30,405 bases of DNA from Rhodospirillaceae bacterium (GTDB lineage: Bacteria > Pseudomonadota > Alphaproteobacteria > UBA828). Position 1 is the stretch's first letter; every line of letters starts with the position of its first letter. The stretch lies in contig JAPPKP010000393.1 in assembly GCA_028819955.1 (NCBI GenBank), positions 1-30,405 on the forward strand, read 5' to 3'. The position numbers and the translations under genes were made by a program. The notes below the pieces were generated by a model that ran no database searches, had not been told where the DNA came from, and worked only from the letters and a program-made list of their open reading frames with translations. Below, one piece after another: positions 23,501 through 30,405 of this stretch.

Positions 23501-25152
23501 CGAACTCCGCCACGGTGCGCGTCACCCTCGGCACGAGCCGCATCGCCGGCCAGCGCTGGCACGTGGGCTCGGGCCCGCCGGATGCGGCGCTCGGCGCCGA
23601 CGGCGACCTCTACCTCGATACCGCCGATTCGACGATCTGGCGCAAGGCGGGCGGCGCCTGGTCCGAGATCGCCGATCTTTCCGGCGCCGACGGCTCGCGC
23701 TGGTTCACCGGCTCAGGCCTGCCGGCGCCGACGCTCGGCGCGGACGGCGACTGGTACTTCCGCACCGCGAATGCGGGCATCTACCGCAAGGAGGCCGGCA
23801 CCTGGGAGTTCCAGCTCGATATCGACGGCGAGGACGGCGCCACCTGGCAGTCCGGCACCGGCGCGCCGGCGCCCGGCCTCGGCGCCGTGGACGACTGGTA
23901 CTTCCGCACCGACAACGGCTGGGTCTACGAGAAGACCGCCGCAACCGTCTGGACCTTCCGCCGCGACCTCACCGGCCCGCAGGGCATCGCCGGCGCCACC
24001 TGGCTCTCGGGCAGCGGCGCTCCTTCGGCTGCGCTCGGCCAGGACGGCGACTTCTACCTGCGCACCTCCAACTCGACCGTCTGGCAGAAGGCCGGCGGCG
24101 CCTGGTCGCAGGTCGCCGATCTCAGCGGCGCCGACGGCGCGACCTGGTTCACCGGCGCGGGCCTGCCGGCCTCGTCGCTCGGCGAGAACGGCGACTGGTA
24201 CTTCCGCACCTCGAATGCCGGCATCTACCGCAAGTCGGGCGGCACCTGGGAGTTCCAGCTCGACGTGGACGGCGAGGACGGCGCCACCTGGCATGGCGGC
24301 ACCGGCGGGCCGCCGTCGTCTCTCGGCGTCGCCGGCGACTGGTACTTCCGCACCGACAACGGCTGGGTCTACGAGAAGACCGGGGCCACGGTCTGGACCT
24401 TCCGCCGCGATCTCACCGGGCCGCAGGGCGACCAGGGCAGCCAGGGGCCCTCGGCGAGCCGGGGGCCCAACGTCTACCACTACCAGATCACGCTTGCGCA
24501 ATTCGCCCTGCTCCAGAGCGAGCCCACCACGTTGCCGGCCGCGCTGGTCGCCATCGCCAACGACGCGACGCTGGGCGACAACGTGCACGGCGACTGGATC
24601 AGGTTCTGGCGGCCCGACTTCAATCAGTGGTGGACCTGGAACGGGCCGGCGCAGGAATGGCGCAGGGCCGAGGAGTGGATCGGCGCCGCCGACATCGCAG
24701 CCGTGCGCATCCAGGCGATCGAGGGCAACTTCCGCGACATCAACGTGAGCGGCACGCTCGCCGCCGAGCACATCGACGCAGACGTGCGCAACGTCAAGGT
24801 GCTGTGGAGCCACAACGTCGGCATCGAGATCGACGAGACCGGCGGCTCGATCACGCTGGACCGGGCCCCGGACGACTACGACTACCTGGAGTTCGTGATG
24901 CAGGAGACCAACCCCGGCGTCTCGCCCTACGGCCTCGCCTCGATCCCGGTGCACAAGATACACGTGGGCGCGAGCTTCGACGACGATTCCGCCATCGCCT
25001 TCGGCGTCGCCATCGGCGCGGGCTCGGCCTCGGGCCCGACCTGGTGGATACGGCGCTCGTCGAGCACCAGCGCCATCCTGTACATGCAAGCGACGCACCA
25101 CTCGCTCGCCGGCAACGTGCACGGCGTCATCGCCATCAAGGAGGTGGACTGA
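20521..25152 (+). CDS. Giant tail tip / host-specificity protein (gpI-gpJ-like fusion)
   Basis: 1543 residues. Layout: a gpI/MoaD-like N-terminal beta-grasp (about 24-125), hydrophobic stretches (LALIVAAVVV and IGAAISIVGGLVV, about 135-180), a long tip body of gpJ type (FVGEDQYLHQIFHFGLGDLDVGDL, then AEVLTLIARCGRAAVTWQTGKLGVIW), a fibronectin type III-like domain (about 910-1003), six W-x-G-x-G repeats (1013-1308), a short collagen-like GPQGDQGSQGP, and a receptor-type C-terminus (about 1330-1543). It would form the tail tip and bind the host. Two in-frame 30-bp-family elements lie within the first 75 codons (ALPLRCLSALK and ALKQRSGRADA). Start ATG 20521 overlaps the peptidase stop. Confidence 0.85.
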   Translation: MKLPQAPGADSTSALPLRCLSALKITTDIWPHPLTAEGRETQPAVVPPGASLADVVASVLPGAAALKQRSGRADAPTGESADATIAAAIDGRVIPRSAWAETRLQGGQIVTLRAGAGDGGDKNPQPIQFQLALIVAAVVVPPRINSKLLGQAAIGAAISIVGGLVVNAIAPLPGPDTAQAAQAEPLYSLTGGANRARPYRPLLLVLGEHRVFPDLGAAGYTEFVGEDQYLHQIFHFGLGDLDVGDLRIGETPLGTFEEVQRESGDAHGRIRLVAGNVDTALGAALDDTAFVERTTGAATRRIGIDIAGQLFRVDDEGKPQEHTVELAIEWEPADGSGAVAQRTHTLTNDDQGGFRRTLNYDLGREDQWTVRVRRTTEPSADQRTFDDLAWTALRSYQPDDADYGGQTRLGLRIRASGQLTGRLDRLSATVRQKVPTWDGAAWTAPVPSSNPAYIFRWYAQGIYRQIEGGLDIRLVAGVGLAPGRIDDEALIAWGDWCAAQGLRCDIVLDRAISHAEVLTLIARCGRAAVTWQTGKLGVIWDAEGRPATALVTPGNIVAGSFRVDYAAGQAADEIAVRYIEPALDWQYNTLRRTVPDVGAQPASTATITLHGVTDRAQAAMFCNLQAARQVYHRRRLTWEMAAEGLSLARGDVVTITHSLIDGGAAGRITGGTADRVILDRAVDLSAPPGATDPGANPHLLLRLLDGTVHQTAVSRPPGLAPDGAPGSNTGPVAALVLATPLPAAPGADDDNPRDILWRLYDDALPPVRARIVAVRPSGDRHVRFVAIDEVDAYYRLATSDLSAPFPQLVSRLPHVLAVSFAARRTRVGRGLMVELEATLTVGGDWRGATVRAGPDFNALSVVDRLVDGATVARWLVPPDTGQAVEIVPGTEVAPAGPRFRATWMLDAGIAPNAPTNFAVAEAADGTRVYRWTPPAAPDLEGIVIRYAADAAAAWADMTPLHAGFLTASPFEALQPPPGTYTFAARAVSTSGLESNSATVRVTLGTSRIAGQRWHVGSGPPDAALGADGDLYLDTADSTIWRKAGGAWSEIADLSGADGSRWFTGSGLPAPTLGADGDWYFRTANAGIYRKEAGTWEFQLDIDGEDGATWQSGTGAPAPGLGAVDDWYFRTDNGWVYEKTAATVWTFRRDLTGPQGIAGATWLSGSGAPSAALGQDGDFYLRTSNSTVWQKAGGAWSQVADLSGADGATWFTGAGLPASSLGENGDWYFRTSNAGIYRKSGGTWEFQLDVDGEDGATWHGGTGGPPSSLGVAGDWYFRTDNGWVYEKTGATVWTFRRDLTGPQGDQGSQGPSASRGPNVYHYQITLAQFALLQSEPTTLPAALVAIANDATLGDNVHGDWIRFWRPDFNQWWTWNGPAQEWRRAEEWIGAADIAAVRIQAIEGNFRDINVSGTLAAEHIDADVRNVKVLWSHNVGIEIDETGGSITLDRAPDDYDYLEFVMQETNPGVSPYGLASIPVHKIHVGASFDDDSAIAFGVAIGAGSASGPTWWIRRSSSTSAILYMQATHHSLAGNVHGVIAIKEVD
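20563..20582 (-). repeat. 30-bp palindromic repeat, copy C (inverted, inside tip gene)
   Basis: The core of the repeat, 20 bases, appears in reverse complement (ctaccgcttcgctgcttgag) near the start of the tip gene, encoding LPLRCLS in frame. It matches copies B and D in inverted orientation. Confidence 0.75.
20713..20742 (+). repeat. 30-bp palindromic repeat, copy D (inside tip gene)
   Basis: Differs from copy B by only 2 of 30 bases. It is in frame and encodes ALKQRSGRAD in the beta-grasp region of the tip protein, between ASVLPGAA and the following TIAAAIDGRVIPRSAW segment, which continue a single fold. Confidence 0.8.
23557..24000 (+). repeat. 444-bp tandem repeat in tip gene, unit 1
   Basis: Contains three ~48-50-residue sub-repeats, A, B and C, each starting with Trp and holding GDLYLD or GDWYFRT. 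Unit 2 begins exactly 444 bases later (Trp codons at 23557/24001, 23701/24145, 23845/24289). Confidence 0.85.
24001..24444 (+). repeat. 444-bp tandem repeat in tip gene, unit 2
   Basis: Second copy of the A-B-C block, again 148 codons. Bases are highly similar; most differences are scattered. The B part (GDWYFRTSNAGIYRK) is nearly identical in both. Confidence 0.85.
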
Positions 25153-25922
25153 TGGACGTGCGCGGGCTCCAGCGGGCGCTCCGGCACCTGGACGTGCGCC
25201 TGCCACACGGCCTGATTCCGGGGAGCTTCCCCGGCGGCATCGTCGAGGTCGCGGCGGACGAAGCGGCATGGGCGGCCTACGCCTGGAACCCGCCGCAGTA
25301 CATGCGCGCGGGCGCAATCTGCCGCGTCGGCCCCTGGCAAGGCCTGCGCCTGGTGCCGCGCCTGCGCGAGCCGGGCGCGCTTTACAACGAGGTCGCCTAT
25401 CTCGATGTCGACTTCAGCGCCGGGCCGCCGGCGCCGCCGGCCCTGCCGCCGCCCACCGGGGCGGATACGCTGCCGGCCGGGTGGATTGCCGAGCCTGCGG
25501 CCTTCCCGGCCTGGTCGGTCGCGCGGCGCATCCGCCGCGTGCCGGCTGCCCAGGCGCTCGACCGGCCGGACCCGGAGGCCGCGGACAAGCCCGCATGGGC
25601 GGCGCTGGTGGCCGCCGAGCGCGCCGCCAGGCTCGGTGCGCTGCCTGCGGCCCTGATCCGCCAGGCCAACGCCGAGGCCAAGGCGCGCATCGCCGCAGCC
25701 TACGTCGGCACCGCCGACCGGATCGAAGAGCTCACCTGGCGCCTGAACGGGCGCGCGAGTGCGGCGCAGGATGCGGAGCGGGTGCGCCTGATCGCAGTCT
25801 GTCACGCATTGGAGCGGCGCATCGGCGAAGCTGCTACGATCGAGGCGCTGGAGGCGATCGACGTGGCAAGCGATGCGGCATGGTCCGCAGACGACGGAGG
25901 GAACGATGGCGAGGAAGTCTAA
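25152..25922 (+). CDS. Unknown protein after the tail tip gene
   Basis: 256 residues, not recognised. N-terminal beta-rich part (ALRHLDVRLPHGLIPGSFPGGIVEVAADEAAWAAYAWNPPQYMRAG is read between 8 and 53), then a Pro-rich linker (APPALPPPTGAD) and an Ala/Arg-rich helical C-terminal half (LVAAERAARLGALPAALIRQ, then ERRIGEAATIEALEAID). The start overlaps the tip stop (TGATG) and no separate Shine-Dalgarno is required if coupled. The place after the tip gene suggests a fibre chaperone or an accessory tail protein; that is inference. Confidence 0.72.
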   Translation: MDVRGLQRALRHLDVRLPHGLIPGSFPGGIVEVAADEAAWAAYAWNPPQYMRAGAICRVGPWQGLRLVPRLREPGALYNEVAYLDVDFSAGPPAPPALPPPTGADTLPAGWIAEPAAFPAWSVARRIRRVPAAQALDRPDPEAADKPAWAALVAAERAARLGALPAALIRQANAEAKARIAAAYVGTADRIEELTWRLNGRASAAQDAERVRLIAVCHALERRIGEAATIEALEAIDVASDAAWSADDGGNDGEEV

Positions 25923-26142
25923 TCCGGTAAGCCTGGCCGATCAGCTCGAAGGCGCTGGCGTCTATCTCGCGCAAGCCGCCGAGCGCGTGGCCGGGCTTGC
26001 GCCGGCGGACCCGCCAGGGCGGGGCGATCTGACCATGATCGAGGTCGCCCGCGACGAGGCGCGCGAGGCCGCGAAGCTCATGCAGCGCGTCCACGAGCGC
26101 GCCACCAGGGCAGCGACCAAGGCGGCGCAGCCGGGCGCGTGA
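25906..26142 (+). CDS. Small helical protein at the end of the phage cluster
   Basis: 78 residues, starting MARKSNPVSLADQLEGAGVY. Helical, Ala/Arg/Glu-rich: LADQLEGAGVYLAQAAERVA and EVARDEAREAAKLMQRVHERA. ATG 25906 lies within the last bases of the preceding gene, after acggaggga, a strong Shine-Dalgarno. No homology recognised; it is the last gene of the structural run before the tandem array. Confidence 0.65.
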   Translation: MARKSNPVSLADQLEGAGVYLAQAAERVAGLAPADPPGRGDLTMIEVARDEAREAAKLMQRVHERATRAATKAAQPGA

Positions 26143-26200
26143 GGGCCGCCCGGCCGGGCCGGTACGTCGGGAGCCATGGGCCGGTGCGCGCGGGCGCCAC

Positions 26201-26361
26201 ATCCCACTTGTCCCGGCGAATCCCGCTTATCCCACCGAATCCCACTTGTCCCGGCGAATCCCACTTGATCCCGGCGAATCCCACTTGATCCCGGCGAATC
26301 CCACTTGTCCCGCCTAATCCCACTTGTCCCACTTAATCCCGCTTTGTCCCGGCGAATCCCA
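26201..26361. repeat. Tandem array of eight 19-20-bp units
   Basis: Unit consensus atcccacttgtcccggcga. Starts at 26201, 26220, 26239, 26258, 26278, 26298, 26317 and 26336, with a ninth partial unit at 26356. Units of 19 bases (26201, 26220, 26239, 26298, 26317) mix with 20-base ones carrying an extra base after CTT(G). There are no variable spacers, so this is not CRISPR. It lies between two convergent transcription units, the phage cluster end and ridA. Confidence 0.9.
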
Positions 26362-26397
26362 CGATGAACTGTGGAATTCCGTCCCATGCTCCAGCGC

Positions 26398-26784
26398 TCA
26401 GGCCACGGCGACGGCGTCGATCTCGACCTTCCACTCCGGCCGAACCAGGCCGGCCACGACGATGGTGCTTGACGCGGCCTTGTGGTCGGCACCCAAGTGC
26501 TCTCGGCGCGCGGCCGCGAGCAAGGGCACATAGTCGGCGTCCAGCATGTAGGTGATGGTCCGGACGATGTTGGCGGCGGTCATGCCCGCATCGGCAAGCA
26601 CGGCCTCGATGTTGCGCCAGACACACTCGATCTGCGCCGCCACGTCGTCGGGCACGGTGCCGTCCGGGTCGACGCCGACCTGCCCCGATACGTGCAGCAG
26701 GCGCGATACGTCGACCGCCTCGACGCCGTGGTCGTAGTGGCCGAAGGGCGGCGCGATATCGGTCGGATTGTACGTCTTCAACAC
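26398..26784 (-). CDS. RidA/YjgF family protein (imine deaminase-like)
   Basis: 128 residues of the RidA fold: LLHVSGQVGVDPDGTVPDD (29-47), QIECVWRNIEAVLADAGM and IVRTITYMLDADYVPLL, ending VVAGLVRPEWKVEIDAVAVA. The Arg of the C-terminal LVRPEWKVEIDA region is the substrate-binding arginine in canonical RidA (usually in the VARLPRxxLVEI form); here the motif has changed context, so activity on the usual 2-aminoacrylate is uncertain. GTG 26784 starts it behind a very strong Shine-Dalgarno (caggaggtcacc). It lies 25 bases downstream of the peroxiredoxin-like gene, same strand, likely co-transcribed. Confidence 0.85.
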   Translation of the reverse strand: MLKTYNPTDIAPPFGHYDHGVEAVDVSRLLHVSGQVGVDPDGTVPDDVAAQIECVWRNIEAVLADAGMTAANIVRTITYMLDADYVPLLAAARREHLGADHKAASSTIVVAGLVRPEWKVEIDAVAVA

Positions 26785-26809
26785 GGTGACCTCCTGTCGT
26801 ATACGCGGG

Positions 26810-27460
26810 CTAATCGTCCGCTTCCTTCAGGGCCGCGATGATCTCGTCCGGCTCGGCCCGCGTGGTGTAGTCGGCATCGACGAAGGCTTTGAGCACCGTG
26901 CCGCCCTTGCCGATGACGAAGGTTGCCGGCACCGGCAGGGTCTGGCTCGCCTCGCCGTTGGAGGCCTCCAGGTCGATGCCGAACCCCTTGTATAGCTGGT
27001 TGACCGCTTCGGGCAGGCGGAAGGTGAGGCCGAACGCGCTCGCCACCCGGTTGCCGTCGTCGCTCAGGACGTCGAAGCCGATCTCGTTCTTCTCCTGCGT
27101 GGAGAGCGCGTTGTCGGGCGTCTCCGGCGTGATGGCGACCAGGCGGGCGCCGAGCGCCTCGATCTCCGGCAGCCGATCCTGCAGCGCCTTCAGCTCGACG
27201 TTGCAATAGGGGCACCAGCCGCCGCGATAGAAGGAGACCACGGCTGGCCCGTCTCCCCAGATCGCCTCGGAGGCGACCGGCTCGCCGTGGGCGTTGGGCA
27301 GCGCGAAATCCGGGGCGGGGCTGCCCGCTTTGGCGCTCCGCTCGGCAATGCCGGAGGCGATGAGGTTTTTCGTGGCCCCCTGCATGGTGGCGAGGGTCTC
27401 AGGCGGAAACCTCTCCACGGAAGCGGCCCGAAGCTTGTCCAGCTCGTCCTTCAATGACAT
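26810..27460 (-). CDS. Peroxiredoxin-like (AhpC/TSA, thioredoxin fold) protein
   Basis: 216 residues. The N-terminal 45 residues are helical, followed by a thioredoxin fold: SPAPDFALPNAHGEP, SFYRGGWCPYCNVELKALQ (with the CPYC pair at about residues 83-86), and later LPVPATFVIGKGGTVLKAFVD. The CPYC motif replaces the PxxxT/SxxC of classical peroxiredoxins, as in the alphaproteobacterial 'peroxiredoxin-like' group. It is likely a thiol reductase or peroxidase in the cytoplasm. The ATG at 27460 is preceded by aaggggaattg. It reads away from the atp operon and precedes ridA. Confidence 0.85.
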   Translation of the reverse strand: MSLKDELDKLRAASVERFPPETLATMQGATKNLIASGIAERSAKAGSPAPDFALPNAHGEPVASEAIWGDGPAVVSFYRGGWCPYCNVELKALQDRLPEIEALGARLVAITPETPDNALSTQEKNEIGFDVLSDDGNRVASAFGLTFRLPEAVNQLYKGFGIDLEASNGEASQTLPVPATFVIGKGGTVLKAFVDADYTTRAEPDEIIAALKEADD

Positions 27461-27589
27461 GTGCTCAATTCCCCTTGATTTCCCTTTGGATGCATTGCGG
27501 TGTCAGCGTACTTTGAAGCAGCAAATCGAGGGTGGAGTCCAGGCTCCAAAGGCGGCTTTGTGACGCCCGGCGACTCGCCCCCCGCGCGG

Positions 27590-27616
27590 TTGCACGGGCA
27601 CAGTGAGTGTGATACC
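27590..27616 (+). promoter_or_regulatory. Weak candidate promoter of the atp operon
   Basis: TTGCAC (27590-27595) is followed after 15-17 bases by GATACC or TACCAC. A TG lies before GATACC as in extended -10 elements. The match is poor; the promoter could equally lie elsewhere in the 264-bp gap between the peroxiredoxin-like gene and atpH. Confidence 0.2.
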
Positions 27617-27625
27617 ACTCCCCCG

Positions 27626-27661
27626 GCCTTGTCCGGGACGGGCGCCCGCGAGGCTTTTTTT
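27626..27661 (+). terminator. Hairpin with T7 in the atpH leader, possible attenuator
   Basis: GCCT (27626-27629) and AGGC (27651-27654) enclose an inner CGGG/CCCG pairing; seven T follow directly (27655-27661). This is the shape of an intrinsic terminator, 64 bases before atpH. If transcription starts upstream it could attenuate the operon; otherwise it is chance in a GC-rich sequence. Confidence 0.3.
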
Positions 27662-27724
27662 GCGGCCGCGCCGCAGGCGGCAACGGGCGCCGCGGCGCAT
27701 CCGAAGCGAACCTAGGGAGTAGCG

Positions 27725-28282
27725 GTGGCTGGTCAATCGGTCGGCGGAGCCGGTCTCGCGGATCGTTACGCGACCGCGCTGTTCGACCTCGCCCTGGAGC
27801 GCAATGCGGTCGAGGAGATCGAGCGCGACCTCGAGGCCATCCGCGCGCTGGTGGACGGCAGCGACGACCTGAAACGTGTCGTCCGCAGCCTGACCCTTTC
27901 CCGTGCGGAGCAGGGCCAGGCCCTCGACGCCGTGCTGGAGCGGCTCGGAACCAGCCAGTACGTCAGGAACTTCGTCGCGCTGCTCGCGCGCAACCGGCGG
28001 GTCTTCCTCCTGGCCGACATGATCGCGGCGTTTCAGGCGAAGCTCGCCGATCATCGGGGCGAGGTGTCGGCGGAAGTCACCTCCGCAGTGCCGCTCAAGC
28101 CCAATCATCTGGATGCGGTGAGGGACGCGCTGCGCAACATCGTCGGCCGCGACGTGGCGCTCGAGACCCGTGTCGATCCCTCGTTGATCGGCGGGCTCAC
28201 GGTGCGGGTCGGCTCGCGCATGCTCGACAACTCGCTCAGGACGAAGTTGCAGAATCTCGAATTGGCGATGAAGGGAATCTGA
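27725..28282 (+). CDS. atpH: F1F0 ATP synthase subunit delta
   Basis: 185 residues. The N-terminal [18 protein letters not shown] and the mid-region [24 protein letters not shown] are hallmarks of delta/OSCP. The C-terminal [26 protein letters not shown] is the other family signature. The protein links F1 to the peripheral stalk. GTG 27725 is chosen as it follows agggag and gives the standard length. atpA starts one base after the stop. Confidence 0.95.
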   Translation: MAGQSVGGAGLADRYATALFDLALERNAVEEIERDLEAIRALVDGSDDLKRVVRSLTLSRAEQGQALDAVLERLGTSQYVRNFVALLARNRRVFLLADMIAAFQAKLADHRGEVSAEVTSAVPLKPNHLDAVRDALRNIVGRDVALETRVDPSLIGGLTVRVGSRMLDNSLRTKLQNLELAMKGI

Positions 28283-28283
28283 G

Positions 28284-29813
<1,530 letters not shown>

Positions 29814-29847
29814 CTCGCTGCGGCAAGAGAAGAAATAGGCGCCCGCC

Positions 29848-30405
29848 ATGGCGAGCCTCAAGGACCTCCGGGTGCGCATCAACAGCGTGCGCCAGACCCA
29901 GAAGATCACCTCGGCGATGAAGCTCGTGGCGGCGTCCAAGCTGCGCCGCGCGCAGGAGGCGGCCGAGGCGGCGCGCCCCTTCTCCGAGCGGATGGAGCGG
30001 ATGGTGGGCTCGCTCGCCGAGATCATGGGCGAGCGCGAGGAAGCGCCCGCGATGCTGCGCGGCACGGGCAAGGACGACGTCCATCTCTTCGTGGTCGCGA
30101 CCGCCGACCGGGGGCTCTGCGGCGGCTTCAACAGCTCGATCACGCGGGCGACCCGGGCGCGGCTCAAGGAGCTCGGCGAGCAGGGCAAGACCACCAAGAT
30201 CATCTGCGTCGGTCGCAAGGGCCGCGAGCAGCTTCGCCGCGAGTTCGGCGCGATGATCGTCGACCACACGGACGGCATTGGGCGCTCCGGCGGCCCCTCC
30301 TTCGAGGAGGCGGACGAGATCGGCCGCGGCCTCACCCGGCGCTTCGAGGACGGCGAGTTCGACACCTGCACGGTGGTCTACAACCGCTTCAAGACGGTGA
30401 TGAGC
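29848..30405 (+). CDS. atpG: F1F0 ATP synthase subunit gamma (3' end outside window)
   Basis: 186 codons visible, cut by the window's right edge. MASLKDLRVRINSVRQTQKIT then SAMKLVAASKLRRAQEAAEAARP is the conserved N-terminal helix of the rotor subunit; TADRGLCGGFNSSITR (about 91-106) is also typical. It would couple rotation of the c-ring to the alpha/beta head. atpD and atpC are expected beyond the edge, as in most Alphaproteobacteria. Confidence 0.96.
   Translation, partial: MASLKDLRVRINSVRQTQKITSAMKLVAASKLRRAQEAAEAARPFSERMERMVGSLAEIMGEREEAPAMLRGTGKDDVHLFVVATADRGLCGGFNSSITRATRARLKELGEQGKTTKIICVGRKGREQLRREFGAMIVDHTDGIGRSGGPSFEEADEIGRGLTRRFEDGEFDTCTVVYNRFKTVMS

Noticed and set aside
21526..23562. 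A 678-residue minus-strand frame over the tip gene, and a parallel plus-strand frame from 21507
   Set aside because: Both are shadows of the 1543-residue tip gene; only the last part of the 21507 frame (from 25152) is accepted, as a separate gene starting after the tip stop.
26201..26361. CRISPR array
   Set aside because: Units of 19-20 bases are directly adjacent with no variable spacers and no cas genes are near.

Overview
The window is GC-rich, except for a few short AT-rich gaps, and reads as an alphaproteobacterial chromosome, probably Rhodospirillales/Kiloniellales-like. Supporting signs are the gene order PIMT-like methyltransferase - rhodanese - TolC, the atpH-atpA-atpG order and the style of the phage genes. 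No rRNA, tRNA, integrase, transposase or CRISPR array was recognised. The species assignment is inference.

Left host part (1-9418, all + strand): the end of a DUF3891 protein; a VOC protein, a medium-chain dehydrogenase and an ABC-transporter-like ATPase that has lost nearly all its ATP-binding motifs; a 268-bp promoter gap with two palindromes; a PIMT-like methyltransferase, a rhodanese and a TolC-type outer-membrane channel; a nitroreductase; then a MaoC hydratase, a DUF427 protein, a HisD-superfamily dehydrogenase that looks like sulfopropanediol dehydrogenase (HpsN-like), and an SDR dehydrogenase.

Middle part (about 9419-26142): an AT-rich gap and a small orphan gene lead into a 16-kb cluster of virion structural genes, all on the + strand and mostly joined by ATGA overlaps. 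In order: prohead protease/scaffold, DUF2190 cement protein, major capsid protein, unknown, DUF1320 connector, gpG-like morphogenesis protein, tail terminator, tail tube, tail chaperone with a -1 frameshift site, a very short tape measure, distal tail proteins, a DUF1833 protein, an NlpC/P60-like peptidase, a giant tip protein and two small unknowns. Terminase, portal, integrase, replication and regulatory genes are absent from the window. The layout is that of a Mu-like/B3-like siphophage morphogenesis module or a gene-transfer-agent-like particle, but without a packaging motor here. The cluster is peppered with palindromic repeats of at least three kinds: a ~85-bp element in three gene gaps, a 30-bp element in two gene junctions and twice inside the tip-protein gene, and a hairpin element inside the protease gene.

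Right host part: an eight-unit 19-20-bp tandem array lies between the convergent phage cluster and a minus-strand pair (peroxiredoxin-like protein followed by RidA). Divergently from that pair runs the F1 ATP synthase operon (atpH, atpA, atpG; the last is cut by the window end).

Most notable: the motor-less capsid/tail cluster with a tape measure of only 276 residues, the clear frameshift signal in the tail chaperone, the in-frame palindromic insertions, the 444-bp tandem duplication in the tip protein, the tandem array, and the pseudo-ATPase.
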